From JBKHYG01 sp046565595 (GTDB taxonomy: Bacteria; Actinomycetota; AC-67): DNA of 64,000 nt. Positions 7,128-14,211 of this stretch are shown here, in pieces. The notes beneath the pieces are model-generated. The model ran no database searches. It was not told the origin of the DNA and was given only the letters and a program-made list of their open reading frames with translations. The position numbers and the translations under genes are program-made. Position 1 is the stretch's first letter. The number at the start of each line of letters is the position of its first letter. Location: contig JBKHYG010000121.1 in NCBI GenBank assembly GCA_046565595.1, forward strand, positions 1-64,000, given 5' to 3'.

Positions 7128-8633
7128 TCAGCGTCCGAGTGCGAAGCGACGAACCCCGACCGCTAGGCCAAGGAGCGCTAGCGCCCAGACGGCCTTGCTC
7201 TCGACACCCGTCTTCGGCACGCATGATCCGATGCAGACCGGCTTCACATTGGTCGCGGCGACCGCAGCCGTGGCGCTGGGCAGATCGACCGTGATCGACA
7301 ACCCGCTCGGGGTGAAGTCGCTCTTGGTGAACTTGGGGATCACCGAGCCACCCGAGTTGATCGACATCAGCTTCTCGTAGTTCGGAAGGGCAGGCGCGAT
7401 CCGCAGGCGCAGTGAGTTGGCGGTTGCCGTAGCGAGCGTTCCCGCCGGGCTGACCTTCTCTTCGTTGGCCAGCTTCTCGAGCGTGATACCAGCGGTCCCG
7501 TACGCGAGGTCGAGTGCGTTCTCGAGTTCGGTGACAGCCGCCCCGAGTCCGAGGTTCTCAAGCGTCTGACCGCCCGCGTCCTTCAGCGTCTTCGGGTCGA
7601 GCAGGCGTGCGAGATCCTCGCTTGAGACATGGACACCAAGCAGGCCACCAACATCCAGGTTGACCACATCGGTCTTGGAATCGGCCTTGGCCGAAGCCTC
7701 ACCCTTGACGCCATTGGCGAACGCGCTCGCCTTGACCTCGATCGAGTCGGCGGTCACCCAGCCGCCGAAGATCCCGAGGTCGACGATCTGCGTCAGCGAG
7801 GTCGCACGGAGACCATCGAGGGTCTTCGCGGGCTCGTCGGACAGGTTCGCGGCACCGGCCAGCACGCGACCCGAGATCAGGTCCGCGGTGCGGATGTCCG
7901 GCAGAGGCTTGATGTTGCCGACGGTGATGACACGGTCGAGTTCGTCCTTGATCGGCTTCAAGGCGGTGATGCCATCGAGGGTGGACTTGACCGTGTCGAT
8001 CGAGTTGTTGACCACCGGGAGGACGCTTCCGTTCACGGTGGTGCGAACGGTGTTCAGCGCGTTACCGACCGCTGCCAAGGCCGCTCCTTCGCCGATGAGC
8101 GACTCGAGCTTCAGGCCGATGTCAACGATCCCGGTGGTACCTTGCGTGCGCAGGTTCCCGGTCGTGCGGCTGAGCGCGCCAGCGACATCTACCGAGCCCA
8201 GGGCCAAGGGAGCGGGGAGTTCGATCCGCGTCTTGGCAAGAGATGCCTCGTCTGCGCACGAGGTCGAGTCGCAGCGGGAGGACGACTTGGGCATGGAAGT
8301 GTCGCCCAACAGCGGAGCTGCCCACGAAGAGGCTGCGCCCGTCGCGTTGGTGCGAGTCACATCACCGTAGTTCGATGAGATGACCAGGGTCTGTGAAGTA
8401 GCCCCTAGGTCAAGGGCTGGCATCGCCGTGACCGGATACCCGGCGTCTAGGAGCGCCTGGCGAACCTGAGCCACCGAAGGGATCGTCACGACGACCTTCA
8501 TGGCTTCTGAATACGCCTGCCCGTTGATGACGGGAGGGATCGCGCTCTGCGCGGAGGGCATGGACATCGCGAAGAGACCCGTGACTGCGAAAGCCATCGT
8601 GGTCACTCGCTTGGTGAGCGAACGCTGCTTCAT
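7128..8633 (-). CDS. Secreted cell-surface protein with PKTG sorting-like C-terminus
   Basis: This 501-residue protein has a clear signal peptide (basic MKQRSLTKR, hydrophobic core, probable cleavage after AQSA, residue 31). A long alanine/serine/threonine-rich middle follows with repeated LxSVDVAGxLS and TVDGxTALK-like strands. The C-terminus has a CIGSC pair, then PKTG at 473-476, a hydrophobic segment (AVWALALLGLAVGV) and RRFALGR, the three-part layout of a sortase signal with a non-canonical LPxTG. An alternative is a PEP-CTERM-like or simple membrane anchor. No known domain was recognised in the middle. The gene converges on the acyltransferase with 6 bp between them; its own promoter region is 8634 onward. 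Confidence 0.75.
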   Translation of the reverse strand: MKQRSLTKRVTTMAFAVTGLFAMSMPSAQSAIPPVINGQAYSEAMKVVVTIPSVAQVRQALLDAGYPVTAMPALDLGATSQTLVISSNYGDVTRTNATGAASSWAAPLLGDTSMPKSSSRCDSTSCADEASLAKTRIELPAPLALGSVDVAGALSRTTGNLRTQGTTGIVDIGLKLESLIGEGAALAAVGNALNTVRTTVNGSVLPVVNNSIDTVKSTLDGITALKPIKDELDRVITVGNIKPLPDIRTADLISGRVLAGAANLSDEPAKTLDGLRATSLTQIVDLGIFGGWVTADSIEVKASAFANGVKGEASAKADSKTDVVNLDVGGLLGVHVSSEDLARLLDPKTLKDAGGQTLENLGLGAAVTELENALDLAYGTAGITLEKLANEEKVSPAGTLATATANSLRLRIAPALPNYEKLMSINSGGSVIPKFTKSDFTPSGLSITVDLPSATAAVAATNVKPVCIGSCVPKTGVESKAVWALALLGLAVGVRRFALGR

Positions 8634-9000
8634 ATCTCTCCGAACTCCAGGTCCATCCCGAAGGGGTCACCTTCGAAAGGTGGTTGGTGCATACTTAGAT
8701 TCGCCGCTGATGACCGCGACCCCTCCGTCGCAAATCGGGACAACAGCCCTCATGACTTCCCGGTTCTCCACGATGCCGCGGTGTGTGTGAGGCCGCTGAC
8801 GGTCACAGTATGCCAAGGAATCGGGGCTTCGGGTAGTCCCATCTCGCCAGTAGAAACGAAAGACTCGGACCTTTCGTTTCGCTCCCCAGCAGATCTTGCC
8901 AGGGAATCTCCAGGTCGTATGGGGTAGATGGGGCTTCTCGGCCTGCCCGGTGCCCCCGAGGGAAGAGTTGTTCGACTCGTCAGAGCAGTTTATCGACTGG
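8634..9000. other. Intergenic region (367 bp) with hairpins, no gene seen
   Basis: No credible coding sequence is present; the plus-strand ORF running from here into 9423 is antisense to the DUF5667 gene. The region must hold the promoter of the secreted-protein gene that starts at 8633. Just upstream of that start, CACCTTCGAAAGGTG (8668-8682) is an imperfectly nested palindrome in the presumed 5' leader. Further away is a perfect 10-bp inverted repeat at 8853-8880, listed separately. The composition here is slightly more AT-rich than in the neighbouring genes. Confidence 0.6.
8853..8880 (-). terminator. Perfect 10-bp inverted repeat, probable terminator of the sigma/DUF5667 pair
   Basis: GAAACGAAAG (8853-8862) and CTTTCGTTTC (8871-8880) are exact reverse complements around an 8-nt loop. 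The element lies 120 bp past the stop of the DUF5667 gene, which reads on the minus strand. Its arms are A/T rich, so on the minus strand the second arm ends in TTTC-type sequence. Terminator is the simplest reading. A protein-binding site for the gene starting at 8633 is possible. Confidence 0.45.
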
Positions 9001-10149
9001 TCAGAGCGGCTGGGTGAATTCCTCGATCAGCCGCCGGAAGGGGTCTTCCAATTCGTCGTCGATGCGGCCAGGCAGGTTCGGGATCCGGTCGGGATCTGGG
9101 ACCGGTTCGATCCGAGGCGGCTCGGGACGCGGGGCCGTGGTCGGGCGAGGCGCCGGCGGGGGGCTCGGCTCTGGCGGGGTTTTGGAGAAGCCTGGATCGA
9201 TGCTCGGAGCCGGACACACGCCAGCGCATCCAGGCGGGGGTCCACCGCCCAAGCCAGGTCGCGTCGGATCTTGCTCGGGGGAGCATCCGACGCAGCCGGT
9301 GGTGATCGTTGCGGTTCGCTCTGCGGCCCGCTCTATGGTCGCGATCGCTTGCAGCAACAGGGGCTTCGCGGCGGCCGGGACAGCTTCTTCAAGCCCGACC
9401 AGCCGGTCATGCTGAACCTCTAGGAACTCGGTCAAGGCGGGGAGCGCTTCTGCGGCGCCCGCGACTCCGTCTGCTTGCGCCGCCAAGATGAGGTCGGTCC
9501 CGCGCATGGTCTGGATCTCGAGGTCGTCCACGGGTATCTGGAAGAGTGAGGCTCTCGTCTCGTTGCGCTCGGTCAGACCTTCGATCTCGTCCACTCGGGT
9601 GCCCGCGAAACTCAGCATGCGCAAGCCTTCAGGTAACCCCGACATGCCCCAGGTCTGTACGCGCTCACGGAACCGCTTCACGCCGTACAGCGGGTCACCC
9701 GGAAGGGCTGACCCGCTCGCAGCCACCGCGACCGCCGAAGTCGCCACCAACGATGAGGCGACGGCTGCCACCGCCATCATCCGGGCTGATTCGCGTGCCC
9801 TGACCAAGACGCTCTTGCGCGCTCTGGCGGCCGACAGGGACGCGACCGGCGTGCTGGCACCTGTAAGTTCGGCCCGTAGGCCTCGACGCAATCCCTGCGG
9901 CGCAGCCACCTGGATCCTCGGTCTGAGCGCGGTCGCGAACCCCGCCAGCGCCGCGGCGTCTCCGCTGACCGTCATGCCGTCTAGCGCACGGTCGAAGGCT
10001 TCGGCAGCAGATGTCTCAAGTGAGCGGGCCTCGGTCAGCAGACGCTGACGCAAGGAATCCGAGAAGCCTGCGCGAGGCGAGGTCGAACGCACCGTCTCGC
10101 CGAGCTCGGTCAGCGCGCCGTTGATCGTCCCGACCTGGTCCGGAGTCAT
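9001..10149 (-). CDS. DUF5667-domain membrane protein, partner of ECF sigma factor (putative anti-sigma)
   Basis: This 382-residue protein has an N-terminal cytoplasmic region of about 120 residues. A single hydrophobic segment follows (MMAVAAVASSLVATSAVAVAA), then SALPGDPLYGVKRFRE, the hallmark of DUF5667 proteins. A helical extracytoplasmic part follows, with an ARIN-type helix pair. The last 90 residues are Pro-rich (SPPPAPRP, PPRIEPVPDP) and include a CVGC pair. The start overlaps the end of the ECF sigma gene by 4 bp (ATGA), so the two are translationally coupled. By analogy with ECF partners it may restrain the sigma factor and sense an envelope condition; this is inferred from position and topology. 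Confidence 0.8.
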   Translation of the reverse strand: MTPDQVGTINGALTELGETVRSTSPRAGFSDSLRQRLLTEARSLETSAAEAFDRALDGMTVSGDAAALAGFATALRPRIQVAAPQGLRRGLRAELTGASTPVASLSAARARKSVLVRARESARMMAVAAVASSLVATSAVAVAASGSALPGDPLYGVKRFRERVQTWGMSGLPEGLRMLSFAGTRVDEIEGLTERNETRASLFQIPVDDLEIQTMRGTDLILAAQADGVAGAAEALPALTEFLEVQHDRLVGLEEAVPAAAKPLLLQAIATIERAAERTATITTGCVGCSPEQDPTRPGLGGGPPPGCAGVCPAPSIDPGFSKTPPEPSPPPAPRPTTAPRPEPPRIEPVPDPDRIPNLPGRIDDELEDPFRRLIEEFTQPL

Positions 10150-10739
10150 GCATCCTCCGTAACGAGCCGGTAGAGGGCTTTGACCGCCCGGAACTGCATG
10201 GCCTTTATCGCGCCTTCGGTCTTCTCCAACGCAGCCGCAGTCTCTGCCACTGACAGTTCCTGCATGAAGCGCAGATGGATGACCTCTTGCTGTTCCTCAT
10301 TGAGTTTCGAGATCGCCCTGGCTAGCTCGGCGCGGGTCACGCTCCGGAGAGCCTCATGCTCTGGATCGACGATCTCGTCGCCACGATGCCCGGTTGGGTC
10401 GATCCCAGTGATCTCGAGGCGGACCTTGCCGGACTTGTAGTGGTCGTAGACCAGGTTGCGTGCGATCGTGATGAACCAAGCGCCGATGTCGCGGCCCTGC
10501 CAGTTGAAATCGCCGATCCGACGCAACGCTCGGATGAATGTCTCGCTGGTGAGGTCCTCAGCCAGGGCCTGGTCGGCATTGCACTTGAAGTAGATGAACC
10601 GATACACCTTGTCCAGGTATCGGTCATAGAGTTTGGCGAATGCTTCCGCGTCCCCGTCGCGCGCATCGTCGACGAGGATGATCACATCGTCCTCACCGGC
10701 TCGCATGGAGCCGGTGATGGCGACCGGTTCGACCGTCAT
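10146..10739 (-). CDS. ECF-type RNA polymerase sigma factor
   Basis: A 197-residue sigma-70-family ECF factor. Region 2 runs from about residue 30 to 95 with FAKLYDRYLDKVYRF and the core-binding stretch LTSETFIRALRRI. Region 4 is near the C-terminus: LNEEQQEVIHLRF, then the HTH SVAETAAALEKTEGAIKAMQFRAVKAL. Sigma regions 1 and 3 are absent, as expected for ECF. It directs RNA polymerase to a specific promoter set, most likely including its own operon. The coupled DUF5667 gene downstream is the probable regulator. The promoter should be in the divergent 188-bp gap before the LarA-like gene; I could not define a convincing ECF -35/-10 pair there. Confidence 0.92.
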   Translation of the reverse strand: MTVEPVAITGSMRAGEDDVIILVDDARDGDAEAFAKLYDRYLDKVYRFIYFKCNADQALAEDLTSETFIRALRRIGDFNWQGRDIGAWFITIARNLVYDHYKSGKVRLEITGIDPTGHRGDEIVDPEHEALRSVTRAELARAISKLNEEQQEVIHLRFMQELSVAETAAALEKTEGAIKAMQFRAVKALYRLVTEDA

Positions 10740-10927
10740 CCCACCTCTAACATCGTCATTCGGACGCCTCGGGTTGAGCTTTCATCAACGCTGGGCCAAT
10801 TGCGTCAACATCGCCGCGACCACCGCTGCTAGCAACGCGACCAACAACATCGCGGTTCCTTTTCGCATGTCGGACAAGGTTACGGGCGTGCCCGGTTGCC
10901 CGCAATGGCCAAATCGGGATCATTTCT

Positions 10928-12346
10928 ATGCTTTCGGGGATGCGAAGGGACATCCTCTGCGGCGACGGGGTGATGGAAGTGGTCGTTCCATCCGAATGCC
11001 GCATCTTGGGCGCGCCTGAGAGCCTGCCCGCTCTGGCGGACCCGCACGCCGCGGTTCGGGTTGCCCTCGACGATCCGATCGGTCACGACGGGTTGTCGTC
11101 AACCGTCGGTCCCGGGTCGAAGGTGACGATCGCACTCGACGATCTGACGATCCCTGTCGTGCCCATGGAACCCGACTTCCGGCGCGTCGCTCTCGAGGTG
11201 GTCCTGGAAGAGCTCCACGGTCTAGGGGTCAAGCCTGAGGATGTGCGCATCGTGGTCGCCAACGCGCTGCATAGGCAGTGGACCCGCAGCGAGTTGGCGA
11301 CCGCGCTCGGTCCGCTGCTATCCCTGTTGCCGCCCCAACGGCTGTTCAACCACGATGCATGCGATCCGGAGAGCCTGGTCTACCTCGGTGAGACCGAGCG
11401 CGGGTTCGAGGTTGAGGTGAATCGGCTGCTCGTCGAGAGCGACCAGTTCATCTACATCAACTGCACGCCGTCACCCATGAACGGGGGATGGAAGTCGCTC
11501 GTCGTCGGCATGTCCACCTTCCGATCGATCCGCCACCACCACCGGCCGTTCCCGTTCGCGCGCGGCCACTCGATCATGGATCCGCACAAGAGCGCCTTCC
11601 ATCGGCTGCTGGCCGAGATGGGAGAGGTGCTGATGAGCCATCTCGCTCCTCAGGGCCGCAAGCCGCTCTCGATCGAGTTCGTCCCGACCGGAACGGTCCC
11701 GGCCGGTATCGCGGGAGTGTTCGCCGGCTTCACCCCGGAGGTTCATGAACACACCCTCGAGCTGCTCGCGAGCCAGCAACGCGTCACCGTGGAAGGGCAG
11801 AGCGATATCGGGATCTGGGGACTGCCGAACCGCGACCCCTACTCGGCGCACTCGCGTATCAACCCGATCCTCGTGGCCAATCTCGCTTGCTCGTACACCT
11901 TCGGTCTCTACTCCAACCAACCGCTGGTTCGAGAGGGCGGTGTCGCCATCTTCGCCAACCCGGTCGATGTCGAGTTCGAGCGGCATCACGCGTCGTACCC
12001 GGAACTGTGGGAGCTCTTGACTCGCACCACCGACCCGGTCGAGTTGTGGGACGAGTACGCCGAGGATTTCGCCGCCCGACCCGAGTACATCTATGCCTAC
12101 AGGAAACGCTTCTCGTTCCACGGTGCGCATCCGCTGTTCCTGTGGGGCCAGACCCGATTCCCTCGCAAACACCTAGGACGGATCATCTTATGCGGTGGTA
12201 GCGACCCGGCGCCGGTCGAACGGATGGGCTTCACCCACGCGCCAGACATGGACCAAGCTCTGGCCATAGCTAGGAGCGACATCGGCGCCAACGCCAGCAC
12301 GAGCCTGGTGGACCTACCACCGATATTCATCCCCGAGGTGGTCTGA
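10928..12346 (+). CDS. LarA-like (nickel-pincer lactate racemase family) protein
   Basis: This protein, up to 472 residues, fits the LarA/DUF2088 superfamily. The N-terminal strand IALDDLTIPVVPM corresponds to the DDxTRPTP substrate loop. ALHRQWTRSEL matches the HRxMTxxEL helix and NHDACDPE matches the family's NHD block. GGWKSLVVGM followed by HHHRPFP lies where LarA has its cofactor lysine and catalytic histidine. LarA enzymes racemise lactate or other alpha-hydroxy acids with a nickel-pincer nucleotide. No larBCE cofactor genes are visible nearby, so cofactor loading would depend on genes elsewhere. The start is uncertain: ATGs at 10928, 10943 and 10973 are in frame, and the last best matches the beginning of the homologous domain. 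Confidence 0.75.
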   Translation: MLSGMRRDILCGDGVMEVVVPSECRILGAPESLPALADPHAAVRVALDDPIGHDGLSSTVGPGSKVTIALDDLTIPVVPMEPDFRRVALEVVLEELHGLGVKPEDVRIVVANALHRQWTRSELATALGPLLSLLPPQRLFNHDACDPESLVYLGETERGFEVEVNRLLVESDQFIYINCTPSPMNGGWKSLVVGMSTFRSIRHHHRPFPFARGHSIMDPHKSAFHRLLAEMGEVLMSHLAPQGRKPLSIEFVPTGTVPAGIAGVFAGFTPEVHEHTLELLASQQRVTVEGQSDIGIWGLPNRDPYSAHSRINPILVANLACSYTFGLYSNQPLVREGGVAIFANPVDVEFERHHASYPELWELLTRTTDPVELWDEYAEDFAARPEYIYAYRKRFSFHGAHPLFLWGQTRFPRKHLGRIILCGGSDPAPVERMGFTHAPDMDQALAIARSDIGANASTSLVDLPPIFIPEVV

Positions 12347-12373
12347 CCTCAGGCGCGCTTGATGGTCTGAACA

Positions 12374-13165
12374 TCAGTCCTTCATGGCGAGCTTCGCTCG
12401 CATGTGCTCTACCTGTTGGCTCAACACGCGCACCAGTTCCGCTGGGCGCGAGGCATGTTCACGAACATCCATCTCCAGCGCGATCGATCCGCCGAACCCG
12501 TTCTTCGCGATCTCCTCTAGTAGCGCGCCGATCGGCAGTACGCCCGTCTGTAGAGGAGAGTGCGAGTCGCGGCCGGTTCCCAGGTTGTTGGACAGGTGGA
12601 TGTGTGCGATGCGGTCCTGCAGCGAGCGGAAAGCGTCGATCACATCGATGCCACTTACACCGAGGTGGCTCGTGTCCAGCGTCACATCTTCGAAGTCTGA
12701 GAGATCCTCTACCGTCGTTACCCGATGGAAGGTGAGGCCCCTTCCTCGGACCCAGACGGGGAACATGTTCTCCATGCTGATCTTGATCTCGTTGTCTGCA
12801 CAGAAGGAAGGCAACTCGTCCTCGAGCCAGCGCGCGTAAGAGTTCTGCCACCGGTACGGAGGGTGTACCACGACCAGATCGGCTCCAGCGTCATGGGCCA
12901 CCTCGGTGCTCCGCTTGATCTTCTCGATCGGATCTGACGAGAAGACCCCCCGGGTAAGGAGCAGGAACGGCGCATGGACGCTGCCTATCGACAGTCCCTC
13001 TCGGCCCGCGAGATCCTTCAGCGCCTTGCCATCCTGGGTGGTCTTGTCCCCGGTGACCATGACCTCTAGGCCGTCGAAGCCTGCTTTCGCGATCGATCCG
13101 ACCGCATGCTCGAACGCCAACATGTAGAAGGGGCCGGTCGAGCACAGCAGGGCAGGTGATGGCAC
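12374..13165 (-). CDS. Sugar phosphate isomerase/epimerase (xylose-isomerase-like TIM barrel)
   Basis: About 263 residues from GTG 13165. This is an AP-endonuclease-2/xylose-isomerase-like TIM barrel. Probable metal ligands lie in the conserved strand ends: Glu in KISMENMFP, Asp and His in TLDTSHLG, His in IAHIHLSN and Glu in SIALEMD. A substrate-phosphate loop may be the GTGRDSHSPL segment. Such enzymes isomerise or epimerise sugars or inositols. A family member (Rv0498) also lies near the bS22 region in mycobacteria. The reading frame extends upstream to 13492, but that part is Pro/Arg-rich shadow sequence; GTG 13165 or ATG 13123 fits the first barrel strand. Confidence 0.78.
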   Translation of the reverse strand: MPSPALLCSTGPFYMLAFEHAVGSIAKAGFDGLEVMVTGDKTTQDGKALKDLAGREGLSIGSVHAPFLLLTRGVFSSDPIEKIKRSTEVAHDAGADLVVVHPPYRWQNSYARWLEDELPSFCADNEIKISMENMFPVWVRGRGLTFHRVTTVEDLSDFEDVTLDTSHLGVSGIDVIDAFRSLQDRIAHIHLSNNLGTGRDSHSPLQTGVLPIGALLEEIAKNGFGGSIALEMDVREHASRPAELVRVLSQQVEHMRAKLAMKD

Positions 13166-13185
13166 ACCCGGATGGTATCGGGTGT
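13164..13185. repeat. Inverted repeat overlapping the start of the TIM-barrel gene
   Basis: ACACCCG (13164-13170) and CGGGTGT (13179-13185) are perfect complements with an 8-nt spacer. The element covers the proposed GTG start at 13163-13165 and lies 32 bp after the CAP-protein stop on the same strand. It could be an operator, a translational hairpin or a weak terminator between the two genes. Confidence 0.4.
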
Positions 13186-13217
13186 CACCGCGCGGCGTGG
13201 GTATGGATCCGGTTCGT

Positions 13218-14000
13218 TTACCTGAACGATACGACCCGGAGCAACAGACCCACCGCGCGGGACGGAACCGATGTGTCTGAACCCTCTGGTTCCTCGGCCG
13301 CTGTCGGCTCAGCTCTGCTGGGTCGCTCTGCGGGCTTCCCGTCGGCCTTGTTCTCGCTTGACTCCTTAGGGGAGCTCGTCTCGGCGGGAGCCGGTTCACG
13401 CCGATGATCGGCGTCCGACTTCTTGCTGGTGTCACCCTTGGACCGCTGGGCTCCGCCAGCCGATGAGTCGGCCGGGTCGGATCCACCCCCATGGGAGCCG
13501 CTACGGCTGCTGCCGCTGCTGGGCGACGATGACGAGGATGACGAGGATGACGAGGATGACGAGGATGACGAGCGGGCTCGCCTGACGAACACCTGGGTTA
13601 CATAGGTCTCCCCAGACTCATCGACCACCACGCCCACACCTATCTCGGTATATCCGCCGAGCATGTTCGCTCGGTGCTGCGGCGAAGCCATGAAGGCTTC
13701 GTGAAGCATGTATATGTCGCCGCCGACGCCTACATTCTCGCCGGCTGCCTCCCAGGATCCGGGGATCTCATCACCGAGGTTCTTGTTGTGATAGATCTCG
13801 CCGCGCTGCTGCATCCGCTTCGAATGCCTCTCGGCGATCTGCGACAGATCGTCTCGCAGGATCAGCGCTCTGTACCCGCGCTGGGCGCGTTCCTGGTTGA
13901 TCATCTCCGCGACCTGGCTCTCTGGGGTCGCCGCTCGTGCGGCGTTCGGAACCCCGATGAGCCCGATCAGCAAGCATGTGAGTGTGACCGTCCTTCTCAT
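13218..14000 (-). CDS. Secreted CAP (SCP/PR1)-domain protein with polyserine tract
   Basis: A 260-residue protein with a signal peptide (MRRTVTLTCLLIGLIGVPNA, probable cleavage after ARA). The CAP domain spans about residues 25-140: VAEMINQERAQRGY, an AERHSKRM helix, the AGENVGVG motif, then MASPQHRANMLGGYTEIGVG and TYVTQVFV. Bacterial CAP proteins are exported, and their molecular function is mostly unknown. After the domain comes an uninterrupted run of 17 serines, then a long Ser/Lys/Glu/Pro-rich low-complexity tail with no membrane anchor. The serine run is encoded largely by a 9-bp tandem repeat (13525-13572). The 211-bp gap to the divergent ligase gene should carry both promoters. Confidence 0.85.
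   Translation of the reverse strand: MRRTVTLTCLLIGLIGVPNAARAATPESQVAEMINQERAQRGYRALILRDDLSQIAERHSKRMQQRGEIYHNKNLGDEIPGSWEAAGENVGVGGDIYMLHEAFMASPQHRANMLGGYTEIGVGVVVDESGETYVTQVFVRRARSSSSSSSSSSSSSSSSPSSGSSRSGSHGGGSDPADSSAGGAQRSKGDTSKKSDADHRREPAPAETSSPKESSENKADGKPAERPSRAEPTAAEEPEGSDTSVPSRAVGLLLRVVSFR
13525..13572. repeat. 9-bp tandem repeat (GACGAGGAT) inside the CAP-protein gene
   Basis: On the plus strand the array reads GACGAT, then four exact copies of GACGAGGAT (13531-13566), then GACGAG. Read on the coding strand it encodes only serine (TCA/TCC/TCG codons). The 9-bp unit keeps frame, so copy number can change without breaking the protein. Confidence 0.9.
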
Positions 14001-14211
14001 CTTCCCCTGCCCTGTCGCCCGTGCCGCGCAGGAGGTATCGGATGTGGGTGGTGCGGTCTTGACTCGGAATTCCTATGCCTTCTCGGGCACAAGAGTCGGA
14101 ATCGGGCGCGCCGTGTCGGAAGTTGTCCGGTTCTGGGAAGGAAGTCGTTTCGCGGCTCATCCTCCGCTTGACCTAGGCTCGGCTCGGCACACCGGGACAG
14201 GAGGGACGACC

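Noticed and set aside
8896..9423. Plus-strand ORF of 175 residues starting in the intergenic region
   Set aside because: Most of it is antisense to the DUF5667 protein's Pro-rich tail, and it has no convincing ribosome site or domain.
13166..13492. N-terminal extension of the TIM-barrel protein to 13492
   Set aside because: The extra residues are Pro/Arg-rich, overlap the CAP-protein gene in another frame and precede the first barrel strand.
13525..13572. Short tandem array considered as CRISPR
   Set aside because: The 9-bp units are contiguous without spacers, lie inside a coding region and there are no cas genes; it is a simple coding repeat.
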